64,000 bases of DNA from Leucaena leucocephala (GCA_037074615.1 CM073545.1:16944001-17008000); one strand, 5' to 3'. Positions 1 through 12,372 are shown, counted from the first letter of the stretch. Notes: generated by a model not told the origin, from the sequence alone. Made by a program: numbers and translations.

Positions 1-185
1 CAACAGGAAACACAATATATGACTATGTCACATTAACTGATTTTGCGCGCTACATAATGGCAAGAGCATAAAAATCTTGGATCACACATTTGGATGCAGG
101 AATGATCGTGTGTGATTTGGCTAGAGTATATAAGGCAGAGTCACAGAAAGTATATCAGTGAACTAAGGATTTCATATACGTTTAT

Positions 186-892
186 GTGCATGTTTGGATA
201 GACTTTTAAAAAATGGCTTATGGAAAAAAAAAATTGGATAGTTTTTATATAAGCTCTTCTAGAGAAGAGTTTATGGAAAAAAAGTGGTTCTGAATAAATA
301 AGTGTTAGGATGGTTATTATCAGAAAAATTTTTGTTATTAATAAATTACCAGAAAGGATATGAGATTAAAAAAACAAATTACCCACCGCCAGTGTCACAT
401 CCCACCCATCACTGTTCCTCTTCTTTGCTCTTCTTCTGTGACAGTATGCTCCAGAACAGGATGACGGCGAGAGCAACTCCAGCGACAGAGTAATGACCTA
501 TCCCTGTTCATCTTCTTCCCTGCACAGAAGGGTTGTCGGGCTGTTGGGGTGAGCGACTCAGCAGCAAAAAAGGACGGCGGCAGCAATTGAACCATAACCA
601 GTGGCGACGGCACAACAACAGCAACACGGAGGGGACGAAGAAGAGCAGAAGAGAGAGGAGAGAAAAGAGAAGAGGGAGAAGAGAAGAGAGTGTTAAAAAA
701 AATAAAGGTAAAATAGTAATTGGATCGTTCATAAGCTCTTTTACTGTTCCAGAAGCTATTCCCAAGAGCTTATAACATGGTTTGGTCCATAAACCTTTTT
801 GAACAAATATGGCCATTTTGAAATTTTTCCAAACCAAGACTTAAACTAGAAACCCTTTTAAAAGTAGGCTTTTGAGTTATCCAAACAGGCAC
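186..892. mobile_element. MITE copy 1 (TWA-target family), inside the last visible FLY intron
   Basis: Terminal inverted repeats GTGCATGTTTGGATAG (left) and GTGCCTGTTTGGATAA (right, reverse complement) are flanked by TAT on both sides. The interior holds a GA-rich tract (about 650-695) and the family core reading AAATAGTAATTGGAT then CTCTTTTACTGTTCCAGAAG, also found in ten other copies in this window. The element lies in the intron following FLY exon 11. It has no coding capacity of its own. Confidence 0.75.
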
Positions 893-1109
893 TATGAATT
901 ATTTGGCTTGGTTTAAAGCAAGTATTGACTAGTAAAATAGCAACAGAAATAGCTTAACCCAACACAGACTAGCTCCTAAGTATGATGATCATCATAACCC
1001 AACAATTTAGGTCAACTCAGATACCATCCTGGCCAGCCCACATTCATTTTGATGAAATTACAAACAATTAGATTGCAGACAAGAAATTTTATTCTAAATG
1101 AATACTTAC

Positions 1110-4100
1110 AGAAACGACTGTATAAAACTGAAAGCTCCCGTCTCATTGTTTCCCAACCTTCCCCATTGTTGAAAGGCCTACTCGCCTTCCATATGGCAAG
1201 GAGATATCTCATCTCAAATATTGAGAAGACCACAAACTTGAAAAAAGCAGCAGTTGCAAAAGCATTGAACAAAGACTCTGCATGGCAGAAAGTAACCATC
1301 TATTCATTCACAATCTTACCTAAAGAAGATAATCGTTCAAGCCACATCTTCTGTGTCAATAATAATTCCATACAACAAACATGAAAACATAGCACTTCTC
1401 TATTGCCCCAGATAAGAGAATATTTTTCACGCCCTTTTGAGCCAGAACAAGATATTGTTATGCTGACTATAGTGAGAGTTAGACAATGTATGTACAATTG
1501 TTTTGCAGAGGGCTTTAAGGATCAAATGTTGTATATCATAAGGTCTAGTCTAGAACAGAGTTAGTTTTCAGGAATAAATTAGAGTGTTAAGAAGGTTAAA
1601 ATGGTATTAATACAAGCATATTCATAGTCTCGAGGTTCTGGCCATCCAAGTATATCTATCCAATGTGTATTTGTGTTTCAATGATAAGATCAAAATCTCC
1701 TTTCCATGACCATCTGAGTATATAATTGCCTGTTTATTGCAATTTGTATATACAAAGGAAAAGATAAGGGCACAGAAAAATATTTTAGCTAGCCTGCCAA
1801 TTAAGAATTTTATGGACACAAATAATTTGAAGTTTTTCATGCTGCAAAAGATTTCCCCCCTTTATTTATCAATTTACAGACAAATAAGAGATCGGTACGA
1901 GGGAAGAGAGAAAGAGAGTGCACAAAGTCTGTTGAGTAATCTCAAGAAATTAGAGTTTTTAGCACTTATCATATAAAGTTACCAATTAGTATCCCAGCAG
2001 TCAGATGTAATAGGCAAAGATAAGCATCCATGATTGCCTGTTGGCCAATCATAAAAATTGAAACCTTGGCAGCTCCCTGCAGAGGTATATGAAAAATTAG
2101 CTTAGTTTTCTATAAATACGATACTAAACCATGAGATAAATATAGCCATGTATACAATACTAAAACATGAGATAAGTACAATACACTGGAACGCTAAAAC
2201 TTCTTTTTATTAATAAATAACAACCGTGAAATATCATTGTCTTTAGATAACTTCTTACAGATTGAGTGTTGCCATGCTCCATTTGTCGAATCAATAAGAG
2301 AACTTGCACAAAAGACACCTGATATATGCATATTAAGGAGCTAAGCAATAAAGGAATGGGCACTAACAGTGTCCTCATTTGCAAGGATGTTAATGATTGA
2401 AGGATACAAAGGTAACCATCAATGTGTAGTTCACTGCTTTGTTATAGTAGACCTCGATGTTAACAGAAGTTGCATTTAGTAGTAAAGGTGAGAAGCAGTC
2501 CCCATCATCATCAGTTGAGGGACTCTCTGTTAGCCCTTCAAGATGGAAAAGGTCCCGATCCCCATCTGCAAGAATATTGATCATAAGGACAAAATTACAT
2601 TTCATACCAATAGGAAAAACGCAATGAATGACAATAAAATTGCAGAAGAATTATGGCTCCATGTTAATATTAACATCACAAAGTTATTGCGCATTATTGA
2701 TTATCTATTCATAACAAGATCAAAAGTTTCCTGCTTGCCTTGCACTCGGGCTGCTCAAAATATTTTCCTCCTCCTGTTTCTCTCATCTCCTTTCTGCTAC
2801 TCAACTCCATAATGTAAAAACGAAGGAAAAATACAGGGTTGACCCAATATTGTCTATACACATCAAAACATAAGAAAAATCACACATTGTTTGATCCCTC
2901 CACATATGATGGCCCTGACCAATAGCTTGTTATGTCTTCTACAGCAAGTAAAAAAGTGGCGTCTATGATCAGCGGAGAATTATCCACAACTTACGAGTTG
3001 AGACTGATGATATAAGTATTCTCTTTCATCGGTAAATTTTTAACCTTTAGCTTATTATCTTATGTGCAAATGAAATCATGAAACACCTGAACATTCATCT
3101 ACACTTCCTCATGTTAGCCAAATCCGTTTAGATAATCAGAACACCAGATACACACACATGGACACTGAAGTTGAACTGAGATTTAAAATTTGAATATTAA
3201 GGGAGGCAGGAATTTCTGTTAAATAACAATACCTAAATCTCCTACAATATCAGTGAACTAAAAAAAATAAGAAATCAATTGTTCAAATGATCATTGAGGA
3301 AAAGAAAAATAAGAAAGAACAGAAAATATTCATACGCTGAGAGAACTCAAGTACCATTTTTTGATGATGACAGTCGTGAAATTTGTGCAGCAATTTCAAA
3401 ATTGCAACGTTTCTCCACATCATATATTCGAGCTGTGATAAGCAAAATAATGGCAATTAACTACAACATTATAAGAAAGGTAAAGAAGAAAGACTATACA
3501 TTAAAGTAAAATAGTAAAATGGAATATTACAATGTTTTCTTCTCCACATCTTATCTCGTGAAGATTCTTGGAATACTTGGGATGAGAATACTCCAAGCTT
3601 GCAGAGAAAACAATATATGTAGTAAGTACTCCAGATATTTAATGTAAGTACAAAGGTACTAAAAATTAATTTTCTTTGCATTCACACAACCATAATGAAG
3701 ACCTAACACCTGCTTCTCTCAAACGAATTTACAGAAATCTAGATGTCTAACTTATGTCCAAATCCTGTATAAAGATCCCAAAAGGAAGTCTTTTTAAAGA
3801 TAAGAAAGCATTCTAAAATTGAAATTTTTAAAAAGGCCACTTTACATTCACAAGCTAACAATACCAGGCAGAGAACTTTGTAAGAGAGCACTCATAGGCC
3901 TCGTTAGATGTATATTACAATATAAAGAGTAAAAGCTTCAGAGATCAAATAAATCTTTGCTTTGATAAAAGAATTTTTATTAAGAGAGAAGAAAGATACA
4001 AATGGGAATCATTAGGTGCCCTTCAAGAAAAAGAGAGATCAAATAGTTGCACAGAGAGTAAGATTACGCCAACAAAGCAAAGACCACCATAAGTGACAAG

Positions 4101-6820
4101 CTTATGATGGGAAAAGTAAAACACGTCGAAGCAAACATTTGATCCTGATCACACAGCACTTAATAATCTTAGCGGCAAATCTGTTTCAATATGATAAGTC
4201 AAAGAAAGAAAGACAAAAATGTCCATCCAAACATATAATCAAAGTTAAGTAAAGAAAGAAAGCCAAAAATGTCCATCCAAACATATAATCAAAGTTAAGT
4301 AAAGAAAGAAAGACAAAAATGTCCATCCAAACATATAATCAAAGTTAAGTATAAATACCCCTTCATGGGAAAGATATGAATGGATAAATGTTTTATTTTG
4401 TCTGAACTGCCATTCATAACATAGACATCATAGAAACCTTTTTTCCGATCTAATGCACAACAGTCAAATGTTTCATATACAATTACAATTACAAATAAAT
4501 AAATAAATAAAGATATATTACCAGATGATATGGATTAGACAAAATATTATCTTCACCCAGATTTAACTCTCCCTCTTTTCCACTGCATTAGAGGAAACAA
4601 AAAAAAACAGCATAATCAGAATTCAGATATTTACGTTTACATATCACCTGCTTATATCTATGAAAGTCACCTGCTGGCTACCATTCGAAGCTGTCTAAAA
4701 GGCCATATATATACACCTTCTACTCTGATTTGAGCTCCGCCGACATTGTACTCATTGTCAAACACATCATGGAATATAACTACTCCCTGATAACAAGCAA
4801 GAAGATGAAATAGGTATCTTTGATAAAAGAATTATTAGTATTATACAAAAAGTTATAAGGATTTGCCATAAGTAAAAGTCAAGAGATGCAGACAAACGAG
4901 AATTTAAATCATTTTACCAGAACACTGATCATCCACATATAAACTAGAAGCATAAAATACAGAAAAAATAATATGCTTGGCTCAGCAACAGTGACAGATG
5001 CAACAGAATATGACCCCTGATGGCATTGAGACCTTTACAGATGAAATTCTCAAACATTTGGAGGAAAGATAGACATGGTTTGATCCTGTGGTACACTAAA
5101 ATAGCCATTTTTACATGGGAAAGACGCACCAGAAGAGTTTGAATTGCTGATGTATGAGAAGACATCAACGTGTACGGCATATCATTGTATACTTAGTAGC
5201 AAGTGACAAGTTCTGTTTATAATACATGCAAAAAAAATATGCACCCAAATTAATACATAATAACACACATGGATGGAGAGAGGACGAAAGAGAGACAGAA
5301 GGTAGAGAAAATCAAGGATGCACTAGTGCTACATCCACATGCATTTTATGCACAAGCGGCATGAATAAAATAATGCATGCTAATGTGTATGGTGCACAAA
5401 ACTCATCATCATTGAGATTGCAACCATCAATATAGCAAACTGATGGACAATTTTGATCAAGTCTTTAAGTATCAGTTAGTAAGAAAATGCTTCTATCATA
5501 CGTTATAACATTGCCTCTCCCTCCCCATAGATAGGAAGAGTGAATTTACAGAAACCAGCCTAATATTAAATGCACGTGATGAATGATGGCATCTCGGTGA
5601 ACAGAAACTATGGTTCAGAAACATCAAATGATGCAAGTGGCGTCACGACTAAAAACCAATCTTGACCAGCAATCAAGTGGATCAAGATACGTGGCAAGGC
5701 GAACCAGAACGAGATAAGACGGTTTGCATGATCTAGTATATCAAGAGCATGATTGGCATCAAAACTTTACTATTTAATACAATCACTTTATCCATTGATA
5801 TTTCCAACGAATACTCTTTAAGACAACACTAATATAGCCTCTCCATTAAGCTAGAAGTGCCTTTATCAGAAGCTGAACTGATTTTAAAATAGTGAATTGA
5901 ACAAATAAGAAAATAAATCACAAAAGAATGCAGAATTCCAGCTGAAATGAAACCAACTATACGGTTTAACATCTCACCTGCACATAATGCACACCCTTTA
6001 TTTTTGAGGGTGTACTAACTAATTCAATTACAGTATTGCCATCTGTTTTTCTGATGTCAGGAAACCTGGAAGAGCCATTGGTGGTATCTAAAAATTTCCA
6101 TGTTCCTGTAACTCAAATGCAGCGTATAAATATCATCAGATTGTGGCAAACTTGCAAACTCAGGCTGCAGCACCTTAGTGTAACAAGTGTGCGTATGTGA
6201 AGAATATAAACCCCTTTTAGTGAACAACATTTCAATGAACTGGATGAAATTCTCTCTTTTGTGTCACACACCAGACTCAAACCAAACATAATGCCCATCC
6301 AAACATATAATTGCAGTAAGAAATACAAACCTTTGTATGTTCCTGTTATGTTCCATTGTGAAAATGGACCTAGTTCACTTTCCACTTTTGTTGTGACTAG
6401 CCACTGAAAGAAGCAAAATCAATAAGATGCCAAGAATGAATTATCCTCCAAATTGTTTGCTTCTACGCTCATACCCGGAAAAGAAGTAACAACTAAAGCA
6501 ACTACTGCAGCTTGACAGATAAAAGCCTAAATGCAAGGGCCCCATGATAAAAATAAATTGCTTTAAATGGGTCCAAGCTCATTAAAAATTCACATTATGG
6601 CATCTTCAATTACCATAATCAAATAGCAGCACTGCAATTAATTACAAGTTCCAACACTAACCTCATCGCCCCACGGTCGAATTCTCTCCCTCAGAGGTCT
6701 CAGACCCGCCACGGGACGAGTAAACAACAGAACAGCCCACCAACAAAACGCAACCTGCAATAGAAACCCTGATCCCCTTCTCTTACTTAGCCATAAACCC
6801 AATCTTCTACCGGCAACCAT
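1110..6820 (-). CDS. FLY1: FLY-type transmembrane RING E3 ubiquitin ligase, N-terminal part (3' end outside window)
   Basis: Eleven exons on the minus strand: 6662-6820, 6331-6403, 5978-6105, 4671-4786, 4522-4582, 3531-3597, 3355-3432, 2408-2565, 2259-2318, 1983-2076, 1110-1277. All introns are GT-AG and the frame is kept (387 codons plus one base). Exon 1 has a hydrophobic leader ending in PVAGLRPLRER; exon 2 reads WNITGTYKG; exon 3 has the FLD-TNGSS-FPD segment; exon 4 has HDVFDNE-NVGGAQI and EGVYIWPFRQLR; exon 8 has CFSPLLLNATS and VEVYYNKAVNYT; exons 9-11 begin the multi-pass membrane part (VQVLLLIRQMEH, GQQAIMDAYLCLLHLTAGI, SLFNAFATAAFFKF). I recognise these from Arabidopsis FLYING SAUCER 1/2, endomembrane E3 ligases that affect pectin methylesterification in seed mucilage. 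The remaining membrane spans and the C-terminal RING lie left of position 1, since the last intron runs off the window. An in-frame ATG at 6850 would add ten residues; 6820 was chosen because the leader then starts MVAGRR. FLY1 versus FLY2 cannot be decided. Confidence 0.9.
4201..4350. repeat. 50-bp minisatellite, three units, in a FLY intron
   Basis: Three nearly identical 50-bp units; the marker GTCCATCCAA recurs at 4221, 4271 and 4321. It lies in the intron between FLY exons 5 and 6. A related single unit (CCATCCAAACATATAAT) occurs at about 6296-6312 in the intron between exons 2 and 3 of the same gene. Confidence 0.9.
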
Positions 6821-8095
6821 GTCAAATCTCAGGCATACCATATCTCTCAAAATTCAACTGCAATCCCACATCCCAGTCCTTATTCGCGGCTTATCACAAT
6901 GCACCAGAAATGCTAACCCAAAAACCAACATATCATGAGAGAAAGAGAGCGTTTGCTTCAAAAGGAGTCAAAGACGAGAACTACCAAAGCACAACGACGA
7001 GTCACAAGTCCATCAGATACAGAAAGTGAAAGCCTAACGACATAATCACCACCAAATGAAAATTTTCAAGCAAAATAGATTCCTTCACCAGCTTAATTAT
7101 CACCAAATGCAGCCTTCGTTGTACTGATAAAATATTAAATGAAAAAGATTATAATTTTGGATTTTGATGAAGATTTCTTTTCAGGGTTCTCGTCCTCTCG
7201 GGCAGTAGAGAGTTGACGAGTCTGCCGTGCTGTGCTTTTTGGTTAATGCAGGTCAGACTGGCTCTCGTTAGGGAGGCGACGACTAGTTTACCACGCGCTT
7301 TGAGGAAAGCGTAGTCACGTACCAATCAAAAACAATTTATTAGACGCTGGTTCAATGCGTAGACCGCGTGAGACGTCGAAAGCTTGAAGTTATGTCGGGA
7401 TCATACGATTGAAGTGAAACTTCGGCGTTAGTTGCAACACAGCGTACATCAAACTATACAATAATTACAATTATAATTATAAAAATATTATTTTTCAAGT
7501 TTAGATGGATAAATCCAAGAAGAGAATAGAATGAAAAGTTTGTTCCAGTGAGAATTTTGATTTGGAACTATTTTTGCGTCTTATTTCTAGCAAAAAAAAA
7601 GGACTTTATTATTTTGATGAGGTTAACTATTCTAAACAAATTTATTATTAAGGGGTTCATAGCCTAAGAAGTTTAAAGAAGATAATGGTTTTAAATCCAT
7701 TTATGTCATCTTACTGGAAATGCATTAATTTATTATTCTTGGGCTAATTATACGTCTACGACTCAACAATTGAGATGCTTATAGATTATTTAATTTGATT
7801 GATAATTTTTAATTGAAGTGCCGTATGCGTATACTAATACTAATGTATCACGTTATATAGTTGAATTATTCCATATAACTTTTCATTCTTTTCGATTATA
7901 TAGTTGAATAATTATTAAAAAATCGACTTTCCATTAAAGGATATGGATATGAGACTCCGATCATAATTTTCACTTAATTTTTTACTTCCCTCTCTCTATA
8001 TTTCCTATGGATCGTCCCTTTCTATGTTTGTTCTTCATTGGAAACAAGCTATACCTCCTTTAATAGTATAAAACACCACCTATAACTAATTAATT

Positions 8096-8284
8096 TTAAT
8101 ACATGTGTCTTATGCGGTAAGAATGATATGAGAGAAGGGGAGAGATGCGTCCCAGTCATGGAGGTAACTTGTAGTCCCAGCATTGGCTGATCTCTGTGTG
8201 TGAGAGGGAGGGAGGGAGGGAGAGCCCACCAAAGTACTAGTATATTTTTCTTTCTCCATGTATTAATCTTAATACATGTGTCTT
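8096..8284. mobile_element. 157-bp insertion bounded by a 16-bp direct repeat
   Basis: TTAATACATGTGTCTT occurs perfectly at 8096-8111 and again at 8269-8284, bounding 8112-8268. A perfect 16-bp duplication is typical of target-primed retroposition (LINE/SINE machinery). The insert contains a GGGAGGGAGGGAGGG run and no ORF, and no clear poly(A) tail is visible. The source of the insert is not recognised. Confidence 0.5.
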
Positions 8285-8365
8285 GGAGCACAAACCGAAG
8301 TAGGATAATAGAGCTTCGGAAAACCCTGCCATAAGTAGAGAGTAAGGTAGGAAGGCGCAAACTTA

Positions 8366-8390
8366 TTTATAGGTCAGGGTGACCTATAAA
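8366..8390. repeat. Perfect palindrome with 11-bp arms
   Basis: TTTATAGGTCA, spacer GGG, TGACCTATAAA. Degenerate repeats of the AGGTCAGGGTGACC core follow at about 8400-8416 and 8499-8510. Confidence 0.85.
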
Positions 8391-8794
8391 CTTATTCATA
8401 GGTTAGGGTGACTTATAAATTTTTTTAAATTAAAATTTGAGTTAAAAACTCTTTTAAAATTATAATTTTAAAAAAAACTAAACAGACTCTTTATAAATCA
8501 GGGTGACCACCATATTTATGAGATGTGATTGCTCCATTTATTGTAGGATGATTCTTGTTTCACCGTTCAATTCAAAATCAAGAAATTAAATGTTGATTAA
8601 TTTCATAATTCAAATTTCTCATAACAGTTAATGCTGAATAATTTCTCTTATTCGATTAATTTTTTTATTGCTAATCAAATAGCCTGGCTCATCAAATAAT
8701 CTAAGTCAAACATTTATCCTCTAGGTCATAAATATGGATCTAGTTAACTTATATATATATATATATTGAAAAAATTAGTTTAGTTATTTATTTT

Positions 8795-9050
8795 TTTATA
8801 CAATTCTTTTAAAAAGGGATTAGACTCATCTACGATTTAATTGTAGGGTAAAATCTCATTTCTTTCCAGGTAATACTAATGTTTGGCAAGGCGAACTATC
8901 AATTACTCCCAGGCTTAAATTTAAACATTAAGGAGTTAGGATATTTTCCTAAGTACCGCGACTATAACTATAACAAAGTCGTACTCCTCAAGGATTGAAC
9001 ACGCTCTAGATAATTATATGTCTCATTCTTTCACCAGTTAAATTTACAGA
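8795..9050 (-). mobile_element. SINE-like element, family C, copy 1
   Basis: On the minus strand this runs from a tRNA-like head with a B-box-like GTTCAATCCTT (about 8990-9000) to a body ending in TTTTAAAAAGAATTG. It shares with 9155-9320 and 23248-23499 the blocks '(G)GCTCA-C-ATGATC', 'GCGATACTAATGT-GG' and 'CATAAATTTAA' (plus-strand reading). The ends are approximate and no target duplication was found. Confidence 0.5.
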
Positions 9051-9154
9051 CTATGAGTGAATTATTTGTTATTAATCCTTCTGATCTACACCACACGTTT
9101 GACTAATCTGTTAAACTCAACCCTCCTTGATGGTTCAAATCATAGTTTTTCTCT

Positions 9155-9320
9155 TTTTGGTAAAAAACAAATTTAAAAAAGAGTTAGGCTCACCCATGAT
9201 CTAAAAGCAGAGTAAAATCTCTTTTTTTTCTAGGCGATACCAATGTCGGATAGGACGAACCGTCTATTACTCTTAAACATAAATTTAAATACTTAACAAT
9301 TAAGATCCTTTCCCAAATTT
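9155..9320 (-). mobile_element. SINE-like element, family C, copy 2 (5'-truncated)
   Basis: On the plus strand it contains TTAGGCTCACCCATGATC, GGCGATACCAATGTCGG and CATAAATTTAAATACTTA, matching the 3' part of the copies at 8795-9050 and 23248-23499. It lacks the tRNA-like head, as is usual for 5'-truncated retroposons. Confidence 0.5.
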
Positions 9321-10988
9321 AAATTATAGTTTATATGCCTAAAGCGAAATAAAGATTAGGCCCAAGGAAGTAAAATAAAGAAAATTTGTTATAATTTTTT
9401 TTTTGTACAAGTAAATTTGTTATAATTTAATTGACAAAAGAAAATCAATAGAACGAAAAACTGGCCAGCTTGTCTATTTGGGCCAGTTACCGACCCAATC
9501 GTTTCGGTAAAAGCCCGTCCACTTCAGGGCCTATAAACATGCTTACAAATTATAGATAAGTAGGATTATTCCTGTATAGTCATTAATCCTTAATCCTTAA
9601 TATAATTTAAAACTCAAAATGCTCTTTGGATTTTTATTGTTGCTGACCGTTTTATATAAATGATACTCTTCCTTTATATTTTTGTAATATATTAGCATGT
9701 GTATTTGTGCAAATGTAAGTAAATAATTAAATACACCCTACATGGCTACATACTTTTAAATTCTTAAAATACTCATAAAAATTTATACACTCATGGCCAA
9801 ACAAGTAAATTTTGCAAGTACAAAGTCACGTGGTGTATGATTTTGTCAATCCCTAATTAGTAGACACGTGATTAAGGGGAAAATTGATGAATGCATTAAT
9901 TATGTCATGATTAGTAAAATAGAACTTGACGAAATTTTTTTAAAAACATTAAGTGAATATTTTTTATAACCTTTGGGCCACTCATTATCCATTATTTTTT
10001 TATTATATTATCAAGTACTGATCAATTCAAATTAAAATTCTACGATTAAGATACCTTTCTTTACGATTTTTTTTTAATAAGATGAGAATAAAATATTATT
10101 TTTTATATTATGTGATTTAGTTAGTTTACCGTTAGATTAAATAACTTTGTTGATTAAAAAAAAGCGTCACTAAGCTGTAATGAAAACATTAAATGAATTT
10201 ATTTATATAGCCAGTCTTCTGTACGTGACATGATTATTTGGCCAAAATGGTAACATAGTAAAATTCAACTACATATTAGTATCAGTTTTTTTTTTCCAAA
10301 ATATGAATAATCAAAATCTTGAATGCTATTGTTGGCTTTAAAAAGAACTGAGATCCTTCCAACAATATCCGAAACGCTAATCGGGTAACTGTTTTTCAGT
10401 TTTTAGTTCGAATATTTTCAAATTAAGTATCATCAGATTTTGCAATAAATTTCAATAAAAACACAATTAGAGACTATAGTAAAAGTAATTACAATTCCAT
10501 TGATGTAGCAATTAGCCGTTTGCTGTTTGCACTTTCGAATATTATTGATTTTTTAAATCTCGATTCCACCGTGGAGTCACGTGTAAACAATTTTAACATT
10601 TTCTTTTTCATTTTTATTTTCCAGTAGGCATTCCTTTTGTTATTCTGTAATATTTTTATCTTTTAAAAAATACATAATAAAACGAAGATCATTTTCAACT
10701 TGTACTTTCCTTTTAATGAAAATTTGTAACAGTTACTTTAAAAATGATCATTACGATTAAAAACTTTTTATGTACACATCTATATCTATATATCTTCTAA
10801 AATTCCAAGATGAATGTGATCCTGATGAGATTCGATATCATCTCAGTGAACATAGAATATAAAGATCAAGCAGAGAAAGAATAGTAAAGCCAGCTTGAGA
10901 AACGCTTAGGATGATTTATAATCAATTAATATCCCTCTGAAGCGATTCTCATAATTCGCCAACGTTCATCTTCTCTGCATCATCACCA

Positions 10989-10999
10989 CTATATATATT
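10989..10999 (+). promoter_or_regulatory. Probable TATA box of the ENODL gene
   Basis: CTATATATATT lies about 90 bp upstream of the ENODL ATG and is followed by pyrimidine-rich DNA (CCCTCCC, CTTTCTCGCTCTTC) typical of a plant 5' UTR. The spacing leaves a leader of about 60 nt. Inferred from position only. Confidence 0.5.
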
Positions 11000-11083
11000 C
11001 ATATATATCCCTCCCTGCAGTTTCATACTCTTTCTCGCTCTTCTAGGCCATACATATACATCAGTTTCAGTGCTATAACAACA

Positions 11084-11782
11084 ATGGCGTCTGAACCACA
11101 GAGATTGATGCTTGGTCTGTTTCTTCCGATGATTCTAACGTTGCTACTTTGCTTTTCATCGTCTTCTCAAGCTTTGAAATTCAACGTTGGTGGCAAAGAT
11201 GGCTGGGTTCTGAAGCCTTCTGAAGATTACAATCACTGGGCTGAAAGAAATAGGTTTCAAGTCAATGATACTCTCTGTAAGTACAAATTTTTACAGGTTA
11301 AGGTACGTTTGATTGTAATGGTTTGATAATCTTTTCTGTTATTTTGTGTATGTGTTCATGTAGATTTCAAGTACAAGAAAGGTTCTGATTCGGTTCTAGT
11401 TGTGAACAAGACGGATTACGATTCCTGCAACACCAAGAATCCCATGAAGAAGATGAACGAAGGTGATTCTTACTTCGCCTTCGATAAATCGGGTCCTTTC
11501 TTCTTCATCAGTGGCGATTCTGGAAATTGCAAAAAGGGTCAGAAGCTGATCGTCGTCGTCTTGGCTGTCCGGCACAAAACTCCGGGTTCACCTCCTGCTC
11601 CGTCTCCAGCGGGTGGGAGTTCACCGGCTATGTCGCCTCGGCCAAGTGAGGGACCAAATGCCGGTGACAATTCCCCGGCGCCATCGCCTACGCTTCCTTC
11701 GGGTTCTACGAGGTTCGGTGGTTCTGTTAGCGTGGCGGGGATGGTGTTGCTATGGGGTTGCTTCTTCGTTGGGCTTGTTTGA
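11084..11782 (+). CDS. ENODL3: Early nodulin-like protein (non-copper phytocyanin, GPI-anchor type)
   Basis: Two exons, 11084-11276 and 11364-11782, joined at GT-AG in phase 1, give 203 residues. Residues 1-30 form a hydrophobic signal peptide ending in SSSSQA. A plastocyanin-like domain follows (FNVGGKDGW, YNHWAERNRFQVNDTLYFKY, YDSCNTKNP, NCKKGQK); the two cysteines that make the phytocyanin disulfide are present. The type I copper ligands are not: the first His position has Asp (GSDSVLVV), the ligand Cys is Ser (FISGDSG), and the second His is Asn (GNC). This is the ENODL condition. A Pro/Ser-rich arabinogalactan-like stretch and a hydrophobic C-terminus (VAGMVLLWGCFFVGLV) predict a GPI-anchored, plasma-membrane glycoprotein. 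Members act in pollen-tube reception, transport and wall signalling; this one's exact role is unknown. The symbol is assigned from remembered synteny with At4g28365 next to FLY1. Confidence 0.9.
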
Positions 11783-12188
11783 GATGTTAGTTTGTGTTGG
11801 TCCGTAATAAGTTGTTATTTTATGTCCTTTTACTTTTTAGTCGCGAGTTGATTTTATTTGTTGAAGTTGAAATTTGAGTAAATTCCTGGCTTTCGATTTT
11901 TTGGCGAAAAAAAAATTATATCATTCTGGGTTTTGGAATTATTTGTTTATTAAATTTTAGACCGTAGAATTTTAGCACTTAAATTAAAATTCAGCTAAAT
12001 TGATTTTACTTTTATTGAAAAACTTGATATAGCAGAAATAAAAAATAATACATCTTGAATTACGATGTTAGACCAAAAAAGAGAGGACACAGGTGGAATG
12101 TTTAATAAATAAAATATTTGGGTCAAAAAGAAAAAAAAATAAAAATATTATAAAAATAAATCTTAGTTGACCACATTATCAAAAGATT

Positions 12189-12372
12189 TTTTTTGTTACT
12201 CACCCGGTTCACTGGAGTTTTACCCCGATTATATTCGGATCCGACCCGCGTCGCGCACCTGGCTATGGTGGGTGAGTCTCCCAACGGAAATTTTCTGCAT
12301 ACGTCAAAGCTCGAACTCGAGACCTCACTTAAACGATATCGAACCGCTTACCACTCAGAACAACCCGTTGGG
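12189..12372 (-). mobile_element. SINE, family A, copy 1, with 13-bp target duplication
   Basis: It is flanked by perfect TTATCAAAAGATT at 12176-12188 and 12373-12385. On the minus strand it begins AACCCAACGGGTTG, has a tRNA-like region (GAGTGGTAAGCGG as A box; TCGAGTTCGAGC as B box), continues through a GAGACTCACCCACCATAGCC body and ends in CCAGTGAACCGGGTGAG followed by an A-rich tail (T run on the plus strand). It is about 80-85 percent like copy 2 by eye. Confidence 0.85.

Larger units (their letters stand above)
6851..11083. other. Intergenic region between FLY (minus) and ENODL (plus)
   Basis: No gene is supported. The divergent promoters of FLY and ENODL are expected at the two ends. 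Inside are a direct-repeat-bounded insertion (8112-8268), a G-quadruplex motif (8206-8220), a perfect palindrome (8366-8390), two SINE-like copies (about 8795-9050 and 9155-9320), and AT-rich DNA with an AT microsatellite near 8749-8765. Near 9478-9535 a short GC-richer stretch has TGGGCC, GGGCC and CTATAAA motifs, but no transcript unit follows that I can recognise. Confidence 0.6.

Noticed and set aside
508..837. 109-codon minus-strand frame and 80-codon plus-strand frame
   Set aside because: Both lie inside MITE copy 1, the Arg/Glu-rich or Leu-rich stretches being its GA block.
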